A stretch of 64,000 bases of DNA, from NCBI GenBank assembly GCA_020746875.1, contig JAGTJL010000025.1:558001-622000 (forward strand), read 5' to 3'. Below the pieces are notes generated by a model that had not been told where the DNA came from, ran no database searches, and worked only from the letters and a program-made list of their open reading frames with translations. This DNA is from Rhexocercosporidium sp. MPI-PUGE-AT-0058. Its lineage: Eukaryota > Ascomycota > Leotiomycetes > Helotiales. Each line of letters opens with the position of its first letter. Within the stretch, counting starts at the first letter, position 1. Positions 55,396 to 64,000 of this stretch are shown here, piece after piece. The translations under genes were made by a program, and so were the position numbers.

Positions 55396-58300
55396 TTACT
55401 CATCATGATCGTCAGCTTCATCTTCTGCTTCGCTCTCTTCATCCTTGACCACAACTCGGCATGCTTCTCTGCAGTGCCAGATCCGCCTTTCTCTTGCCCC
55501 TAGCACGGCATCCATCATCGTCCGTGTGTTGGCTCTTGGTCTGCCGCCCTCGCTCTTCTCTGCTTTCTTGAGCTCTTCTTTCAGTTGCGCTTCCTCGACT
55601 GAAGCACTGATGTCGAACTCGCCTCTTGCGAGGGCTGTCACGCCAAACATGATCTCGACTGAATCTTTGCCTGCAAGCGGTGGCAAGGTTTGCTGTAAGG
55701 TGCCATTCCAAACGAGTTTCTTGGAGAGGTCGAGCGAGATGTTGTGAGGTTGGTTGCGGAGACATGGTTGGAGTCGCAAGAGTGGATTGATCAACTCCTT
55801 CGTCCGGTTTGTGATCCGGACCTTCACTTCCGAAAAGACGTCGGTGATCAACTCATGCTGGATGGCAGTATTGCCATTGATAGAGAGGTCGATCCCAACA
55901 TCATCAATCTTAACGGCCTCAATCATGCGTTGGCTTAATCTGACCCCACGAAGTTCTATGTCCCCATTACGCTGCGGCCCGGACTTCGTGACCCAAGTTC
56001 CTTGCAGCATCTTGAGGACCTCTTCTCGATACCAAAACGCTTCTCGACTGGCTCGCTCGGAATCCGCTGATACTCTTCCAGTGCTGACAACAAACTGTCG
56101 CGCTCGAGATGGATCGAGGGCAGGTATCGATGCTGATGGATCTTCGAGGAATATACGGCGCATAGGGAACATTATTCGTGATGTGTTGCCAGGGAGTATC
56201 TCCTCCTCAATTGACCCTCCGCTCACGACGTCGAGATGGATATGCAGATGTGACGGCCATGCATTTCGCAAATCTAAAAGGACCAGACAATAATCTTCAG
56301 GCTTCAAATCCTGACTGAGCATCATTGTAGATTCAGTCGTTGACCAGATTGAGCGCGGTATGCTCCCGGAGAGAGGAAGAATATCAATCCTGACGAGTTC
56401 CACACTGGCATTGACAGTGACAGTAAGCGGTAGGCTCACTTGCCGTGTATGAAACTTCTCCTGTATCTCGGTAGCGGGAACACCAAGATGGGCATAATCG
56501 ATTTGGACCACAGCACTGGTCAGTCCGGGCCGTCCAAGAACCTCGACTTCAAACGTAGCCGTGCCACCAGCTTCGATGTAGAGTCGTTCGTTGGCTTTTC
56601 TTTTCCAACGCAATGCTTGTTTGCGAGCAAATATGAGCTCGCACTCATACAGCTCCGCAGGCGAGGCATCCCGATTGCTCATTGCAGTTTGAAGAGGGGT
56701 TTGTGTCGAGTCTTTAAATGAGAACAACACAAGATCCACCGGCGTTTCTTTTGACAAGTTTTGGAGTGTCACCGAAAATACCTGGCGCTCGCCCTCAAGG
56801 ACCATCAAAGCGGATTGGGATAGACTGGTCGACCTGACGACCACAACTGGTTGCCTGTCGATGACACTCAGGCTCAGACAGGTGGGTTTGGGTGGGACTA
56901 TGGCTGGAGTTGTTGTAACAGGTCCAGAGCTGACACTGATCGGTCGGTCTTTCGGCTTGAAAAGACTAGCGACCCCAATCGTCTTGATCTTCAATTCTCG
57001 TTGCGGAGACCAGGGTGAATCGAAAATTGGGAACCTTCTCTCCCTACATCCTCGGACACGAATAATGCATCCGATAATCTTGAACTGGCCTGAGGTCTTG
57101 GGGGTTCCAGAGATGGTGAGGATCTGTGTTCGATATGGTCCAATAACCGTTTTTTGTATTGCCGACTTAAACTCGGCGCCCTCTGTTTCGAGTTTGATGC
57201 TTTCTATTTCAACATCAAATTCGTATGGGTTTTGAAGCGTGATTCGAAAAATCGCGCCCTCGCCTGCTACTAGGAGATGGTCCGCAGCTGAAGCTTCCGG
57301 GGTTCGTAAAAAGGGGTTGTAAATGAACGGATTGACTTCTCGAGCTTCAGAGACGGCAGTTGCCCCAGGAAGTTCACTCTTTGTGTGGGGGATTGGTGTT
57401 CGGGAAGGTTGCAATGGTTCCAGTTCCACTCCACGTACCAGAAATTCATCCCAATATTCTGCTTGGAGGTCTTTTACTCCAAGATTTCTTGCTGCGCTCA
57501 GAGTCCTTGATATGTTTGTTGCTAGTCTGACCTGCTCTTCACGGCTCATGGAAGGAGATGCATCTTCGCTCCGAGGTCCAGGAGCCACTCCGCTGCCAGC
57601 AGTCCTTAGCAAATCCGTCGTGAACCTCAAGACACCATGGAAGTCGGGCAGGGCTTCTGATATGTTGATACAAGAGCGAAGGACATCCATTTTCAGATTC
57701 TGCCCTCCGAAGGACCGTACAGATGCGTTGTGCAATATTCTTTCGACAGTCGCTTCGTCAGAATCATCAACCAAGCCATCATCACCTGTGTTGGTTTTTG
57801 AGGATACCACACCATATATTTGGCCAAGTAGACCCAGAAATGTGTCGACGCCTGCTTCAACATCCCCCTCGCCAAGGTCAAGTGCCCCAGCTCCATTTGC
57901 ATTCCCATTCACAGAGCTGAGAGCGGCCAGCCCAGCAGCAGGGTGAACGCCCATATCCGCAGCGCCCTTAATGCGTGCTTGTACCAACCCGGGTATTATA
58001 ACAGCCACAAGCTCTCGAATGACCATGGCCTTTTTTCTCTGATAGCCAAGTGATCCAAGAACCGACGCAATGCCACTCAAAACTATAGTTCGGTCGACAA
58101 TTGATAAACTGTCTGTAGATGACGACGTGGGAAATGCTCTCATCAACACCGTAACAATATCTGTTCGCGTTGGGTGTATATTCAGCCGTGGCGTTTTAAG
58201 GTTCGCGGGGATCCGAAATGGCGTCCCGATAACGAGGAGCTGCAAAACATCATCGTTTACAGTACCTCCAGCTAGATGAACCGCTGATAGTAGTTTTGCA

Positions 58301-59826
58301 AACCGTATCACCGATTCGGAAAAGGGAAATTGTGGCAATGCCTCCCCAGTATTATTAGCTGCCCGGGCGTACAGATTGACGATCCTGTCAAGCAACTCTG
58401 GCAAAAGTACTGTTAAATTGTGCAGTGAGACGAGACGATTACTCGCTGGGCCCTTTGGATCGTGCGAATTTGGAGTCGAGGGTGCTCTGTCTGCCGATAC
58501 GTAGCATACTTGAGGAATCTGAAAATCCAAGCCAGCCCAGGCAAGCATGAGCATGCTGACCAGAATGTTATCGAGAGCTTTCGCATGCCACAGGTGGTCA
58601 AGGTTGCTTTTTGCAATGGAAGCACCTTCAACCAGTTCTTTTAAAGCATCCGGCCACCTGCCTGCTGTCATATAAAGTGAACCAATCACAATACCAATAC
58701 GGCCTTTGCCTTTGTTTCTTGACCTTTCACTGACACTGTTAGAACCGAACCCCTGGACGGAGACTCGATCCTGGCTTGTATCTCGAATGGGTTCACCTCC
58801 AGCAAATCGAGATGGGACAGCCTTTTGGGCATTCTTAAGATCTCTCCCACTAGGGCCCACGATTTCATCGAAAGTGGTTGGCCGAGCACCAGCAACTCCA
58901 TTGGTAGGGCTTGACGATCTGCCAGAAGGCGTCGAAGAACTTGAATTTGCCCTCTGTAACTGTGCCGGCATAGACATTCGAACATGACTTCTGTCTAGGC
59001 TTCCTCCTGGGGAACCAGAACGGGAGTCGGCAGGCAGTGAGAATTGAGAATTACGCCTTGATATTGCATCTGATTGTCCTTGTTGCCAAGACCCATTGTG
59101 TTGTCGAATCATTTGAGATTGACTTGGAGACTCGATGGTATGCAGAGCTTGGAGTGACTTTGCCAGAGTGGTCATCTCTGCAAGTAGCAAAGACGATATG
59201 TCACACATGATCGTCTTCATTGTGGTCCTCTTGCACTCCTCCAGCGGGGGCACAGCAATCAACCCCTCGGGCAGGGTTGCAGCATTTTTCCCTTGGATAT
59301 GATCGAACAACAATATCTGATGTACCAAAGCTTTGGGATATCTGTCTCTGAGGTCCTCCAAATCTTGGTACAGCTCCCTCAGATTATGCTCCGGGCGAGG
59401 AACTCCATTCCCATTAAGACTCCTCCTATTTCCTCGGTATGAGACATGGTCCAGCTCTGCACCATCTGCTAGGGCAATGATGACAAGAGGTTCGCGGTAT
59501 AGTTCGAAGGGCGAGAGCGCAACGTGGGAGGGAGGCGGGTAGAAGGTCGTGAGGTCGTATACAATCATGCCCGTAGCAAAGGCCAGGGGGGAGAACATAT
59601 CTACGACTGTTAGCTCTGCTCCTCAGCCTTTAGTCAACCTAGACCTCGAGGGGCACATCTCACTTCTGTTTGGCCGTCTATCTGGACTAACATCACCCAG
59701 TCGCACGACATTTTCAGGTTGTAGCCTCTCCACGAAGCTGAGGAATCTGGCACGTTTGATTTGCCCAATTGGCAGGAGGACAGCTCGCACTCTTGCTGAT
59801 GCAACGGGCGAGAGCTGGTCGAGCAT
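55396..59826 (-). CDS. trs120: Trs120/TRAPPC9, TRAPP-II complex subunit
   Basis: Minus-strand exons 59826-59664 and 59600-55396 give 1455 residues, normal for fungal Trs120 (HypA of Aspergillus). The start reads MLDQLSPVASARVRAVLLPI, then FLSFVERLQPENVVRLGDVS. Across the 63-nt intron it continues RPNRNMFSPLAFATGMIVYD. A Ser-rich linker (about 225-350) precedes TPR-like helices (GIVIGSLYMTAGRWPDALKE). The C-terminal half is a series of Ig/ASPM-like beta domains. TRAPP-II activates the Rab GTPase Ypt31/RabE at the late Golgi, needed for polarised hyphal growth. The last residues are acidic (EDEADDHDE). Confidence 0.93.
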
Positions 59827-61681
59827 GCTGGGGACATTGGGATGCGCCTGGCGGTGTCAAGCTTCGGATTTGTGGCGAGAGTTAAAATGCTGGGTCTTAT
59901 ATGCGGTCCATGATACTGCAGATTTAACAAAACTTCTGTCCAAAGGCCCCAAGGGGAATATGGCTCTTTTTATGTAACAGCGACACCTCGTCGTGTGCTC
60001 GACTCTACGAATGCCTTCATGTCTCCGGATTATCATCGGCAAAATGAGTGCTAGCTCCGGCCTTGGCACACCCGCCCCTTTTCTTCATGCAGTCTCTGCC
60101 CTATTCGCGAATCTCGCAAACTCCAGTCAACATTATAAACTGACCGGACCTGATACTCGAGAGAATACCTCAGAAGATGTTAAAAACACGATGCTCACAC
60201 ATTTGGAAGTGGCTCCGTTTTGAAAGCTTTACTAACTTTCAGGAACGCTTCTACTCAACGTGATGGTTGCGTAGTGACCACCAAGTCAACGCTACTGTAT
60301 ACCAGCATAGCATACCTACCTTAGGTGCCATCATATCTTCAAAACCTGCAGAGCGCACAGCTCCTGTAAGTCAGCCATACCAATACCAAAACTTCAATCA
60401 TTTCTAGAAATAACACCGAACGGACCTAGCCTGACCTTCCTTCTGCTTTTGTACTCCATGTTGATTGTACGGCCAGCTCTCGTTTACTAACGTACCTCCG
60501 AAGATTTCATTTTTAGCTAAACTAAGAAACAATCAAGTCTGTATTTAGATACGCTCTCACAAATGGCCGATTTTTGCTTTCTTGATTTTGTCCAAGAATA
60601 TATGACCCATTTGTGTGGTTTCAATTATCTGAAAACTTCGATCTGGCTTTGCTTTCAGTAATTTAATTGCTTGGTGCTTTCCCTTTGATCCAGTAGATAC
60701 TACTCTAGAACGAAAGGTGAAGAGAACAGCTTAGCTTATTCCTGGAGGCTGCTCCTGCTATTCTGTTTTACTCTTCCCTACGTACAGAACTGTACGCGCT
60801 TATGCCAAAGTTCACACTGATCTTGGGACTAGCCAGCTTGAAGAGTAGACACTATTTTATTGATTGAAGATATGGATTCACTAGGCTCAAAAGAGGCTTG
60901 ATAGTACATTCCAGTCTTTGTGGCGCCATAACGCTCATTCATTATAAGGTCTAGCTTATTTGCCGTCGCAAGATAGCACTTTCCTATATCACGGGCTGTA
61001 TGTCTCTTCAGTACTATCCTCACCTCGACTGACATGTGCTAGTTCAGCTAGTCGAGAGTTCCAATACCATGGCCAAAAGCCAACTCCAGCCGGCTCAAAC
61101 ACTGTCCAAACATGAAAGCTACAATTTGTCGAAGACGGACCGTAACTCCGAATATATTCTGTAAAATATGGCTATCAGCTATGGCATTCAATATCGTGTG
61201 CACCATTCAATATCTCCGGGGACTTCCTGAGACCGCCAATTGGAAACCAGAAATTCGATATTATGGTTGGTTTCAGAATTCGCGCGCCCAAGTCCCTGCA
61301 TTTTGCCCCTGATGCGTTATTTTCTGAATGGCATCATTGCGGCTCTCCAGATGGTGTCGCTATAGAAAGGTTCAGATGCACTCTGGAGAAGTGTCTGCCC
61401 CCACAGAATTATAATTCATTATGTTGGGGGTCCAGAGCTCCCAGGTTTCTCTTGGCGTTGGTGCCTCGCTTGAGACGAGTTGGAAAAACCTCGGCACATA
61501 TGGAAGTCAACAAAGCTGGACCCGCTTTCGAAGCTGTGAACAACGTCGTCAGGTCGGTAAGGCTCTTGAGGAGTTCGAGCTTCGTTCAAGCTCGTCGATA
61601 AATTCGCTCAGCAACGATAAATCTGAGAGTCATTCCCAACGACAACTCCCCTTGTCAAGATATGAGACAGTACAAAGCACG
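59827..61681. other. 1.85-kb region between trs120 and the NRPS-like gene
   Basis: Presumed promoters of both divergent genes. Frames here are short and without domains. The frame upstream of 61682 is open back to 61421, but no conserved sequence begins before MSTPQNLLQLL. No repeat or RNA gene was recognised. Confidence 0.4.
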
Positions 61682-64000
61682 ATGTCAACACCACAGAACC
61701 TTTTGCAGCTCCTTGACCGTGCTGCAAAGGATGCGCCTTCTAACGGTGTTTTCATCTACAATCCGGAGTGGGAAAGGGACCATTCCACCGGCTTCTCAAC
61801 TTACGAAGACTCCAACAATGCCACTAAGCTCACGTACTCTGGACTCCGGCAAAATACCCAACAGGAGTCGATCGCAATTCAAGGGCTTCTGCAGATGAAT
61901 GGCAACAAGATTGTTCTGCTTCATGTAGACGATCACCTGGAAGGAGTACATTGGTTTTGGGCCATTATATCTGCGGGAGGCATACCATGTCTGTCAGTAT
62001 TGATTGGGCGCTCCATCTTCTTTCCGGCAGGTGGACAGGCGCGAGAATGAGAGAACGCCCTGCGAATTCTCTGTGGACATTCAAAGTTGAAAACTGCTAA
62101 CTGTCATGTTATACAGGTCATCTTCTTTCAGTAAAGACGACAAGCAACGATTAAAGCATATCAACATGTTGCAGAAGCTTCTCAATAACCCCACGATAAT
62201 TACCAGTAATAAACTCGTTGGGGAATTTGAGGGTATAGACAGACTGCAAATCTGGACCTTTAACCAGATTGACAACGCCAGGGATACACTTGCTACCCAT
62301 GCGGCAGAAGCACCTCTTTGTGCTGTTTCAAACATCAAAGGAAGTGACATTGCAGTCCTCATGTTAACTTCCGGTAGTACAGGCCATGCCAAAGCTGTCT
62401 GCCTTTCTCACAGCCAGATCATTGCCAGTGTTTCTAGTAAGAGCCAGCTCCATGGTACTTCCAGCAAGGACACCTTCCTGAACTGGACTGGACTTGATCA
62501 CGTTGCAAATCTCGTTGAGATTCATCTCCATGCCCTCAGTGTGTCTGCAAACCAAGTTCACCTGCCTGGAGCGGAAGTCCTGCACAACCCGCTGAGCTTC
62601 TTGGAGAAGATCCACGAGCACCGAGTATCATATACCTTTGCGCCGAACTTCTTCCTCGGAACTTTGGTCACGAAGCTACCCAAATCTCACCAAAATCCAC
62701 TCCTCAAGCGACCTGGTCTTGTATCCACCACCACAAATGAGTTACCATTGACGACGACTCTACAAAGCTTGTCTCTCAAGACTGTGCCAAATGGCAAGGC
62801 TACACCACTCGCCACTCCAGGTCCCACCCAAGTAATCAACAAGCTGGACTTGTCTTGTCTCCGGGCTTTGATTTCGGGTGGTGAAGCTAACGTGGTGCAG
62901 ACATGCGCCGAGCTCACCAAGATACTCCAGCAATACAATGCGCCTGAGAGCTTCATCCGACCCGGCTTTGGCATGACAGAAACGTGTGCCGGTTCTATAT
63001 ACAACGCTATTGATTGTCCAGCCTATGATATAGAGCAATGCTCTGAATTTGCGAATCTTGGAAAGCCAATTCCTGATTTGCAGGTGCGAATTGTCCGGAA
63101 GGATGGTTCCAGTGCTCATAAAGGTGAGATTGGAGAGCTACAGGTGTCGGGTGCGGTCCTTTTCCTAGGATACTACAACAACAAGGAAGAGACTGAGAAG
63201 GCTTTTACCGAGGACGGATGGTTCAGAACTGGTGACAAGGGAACGATTGATACAAATGGACGACTTTGTTTGACTGGCAGAGAGAAGGATCTAGTGATTG
63301 TCAATGGGTGAGTTCAAACCAAGTCGTCCGAGATTCGGGCGAGTACTAATACTAATCAGCTTGAACCTCCAACCTCAAGGCATCGAGTCAGCGATTCAAA
63401 AAGCAAATATTCCGGGCGTTACATCAACATACACAGTCGTCTTCGGCCACCGCCCTGCAGGCTCTCACACCGAAGTCATCATAGTTGTATACCTACCTAC
63501 ATACGATCTATCAGATCCTTTGATCCGAGGAGAGACAGCAACATCCATTGCAAAAGCCACTGTCATATATTGCGGTGTCCGTCCTTACAAGATCATTCCC
63601 CTCGAAGCATCTCTCCTTCAAAAGTCCACTCTCGGCAAGCTATCCCGCCCCAAGATCCGCAAGGCCTTCGAGGAAGGACTGTACGACGAATTTGTGCGTA
63701 TCGACGAGGCGAGCATGGACAATTACTACGAGCTGCTTTTCGTACCTCCAATAACGGACACTGAGATTGCGCTTGTTGAATTATGCCATGAACTCTTTGG
63801 AGCAAATAAAGTCCAGATTGGGATCGACAGCAACCTACTCGCCCTGGGCGCTAGTTCAATCGATCTTTTGACGTTAAAAATGCGTCTGCAGAAATGCTTG
63901 GGTATATCTGCAATCCCAATAACCCACTTCTTCTCGCACCCCGTCCTCCGAGATCTCGCACACCCCATCGCAGCTCTCAGTCCCAGGACCAGCAACCTGC
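61682..64000 (+). CDS. NRPS-like/hybrid megasynthase, adenylation plus carrier domain (3' end outside window)
   Basis: Exons 61682-61992, 62117-63307 and 63360 to beyond 64000. The adenylation (acyl-CoA-ligase-like) domain spans about residues 1-600: A3 MLTSGSTGHAK (187-198), GFGMTETCAGS, GYYNNKEETEKAFTEDGWF and RTGDKG, LTGREKDLVIVNG and the C-terminal Lys region STLGKLSRPK. A carrier domain follows with LGASSIDLL, whose Ser667 is the expected phosphopantetheine site. The sequence is still open at the window edge, with a Pro/Ser linker beginning. Possible continuations include a reductase, thioesterase or ketosynthase module. The activated substrate cannot be read. The donor of intron 1 is GTCAGT, chosen because it joins IPCLS to SSFSKDDKQR in phase. 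Confidence 0.88.

Overview
This is nuclear DNA of a filamentous ascomycete (Pezizomycotina). Genes are dense, lie on both strands and have many short introns (mostly 40-125 nt) with GT..AG ends and CTAAC/CTGAC-like branch sites. Housekeeping genes (LAA1/HEATR5, TRAPP-II Trs120, Hus1, Cwc21, Pet100, Dhr1) are of fungal type. The filamentous-fungal families (GH3-GNAT fusion, AsaB-type oxidoreductase, fungal NLR-like STAND protein, NRPS-like synthetase) fit Leotiomycetes or a close class, but the class is an inference from general resemblance.

Layout. 0.5-12.8 kb is metabolic: a GH3 beta-N-acetylglucosaminidase fused to two GNAT domains (-), an Atg22-type vacuolar transporter (+), an ADGF/CECR1-type adenosine deaminase (+), an NCS1 nucleobase permease (-) and a 2-oxoglutarate/Fe(II) oxygenase (+). 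13.0-17.4 kb holds a divergent pair: proteasome-assembly chaperone 3 (-) and the ribosome-biogenesis helicase Dhr1 (+). 17.8-22.4 kb carries a short-chain dehydrogenase, a small unrecognised protein and a medium-chain quinone-oxidoreductase-like enzyme. 22.9-24.1 kb is a decayed gene plus a coding-like remnant. 24.6-36.5 kb is a compact housekeeping block: Cdc123 (-)/Cwc21 (+), Eci1 (-)/Pet100 (+) and TACO1-like (-)/Laa1 (+), three head-to-head pairs with 310-380 bp between start codons.

37.5-44.2 kb is the most unusual part: three neighbouring pseudogenes (AsaB-like oxidoreductase, amidase, NB-ARC/TPR STAND protein), each still alignable to a full-length family pattern but broken by nonsense codons, small indels or a lost splice site. 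Every in-frame nonsense codon I could place in these genes and in the 23-kb relic is TAA or TAG and can be reached from CAA, CAG or TGG by one C-to-T/G-to-A change. That is suggestive of, but does not prove, light repeat-induced point mutation.

44.4-48.1 kb has Hus1, with an apparent GC-AG intron, and a long disordered protein (both -). 48.1-53.8 kb is a gene-poor stretch with two sets of diverged tandem repeats, one of which may be a TPR-array relic. 53.8-59.8 kb carries a beta-carbonic anhydrase (-) and Trs120 (-). From 61.7 kb to the right edge runs the 5' part of an adenylation plus carrier-protein megasynthase (+), which continues outside the window and may open a secondary-metabolite locus.

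All exon models come from reading splice signals and checking phase by hand. No similarity search was possible, so family names rest on recognised motifs.
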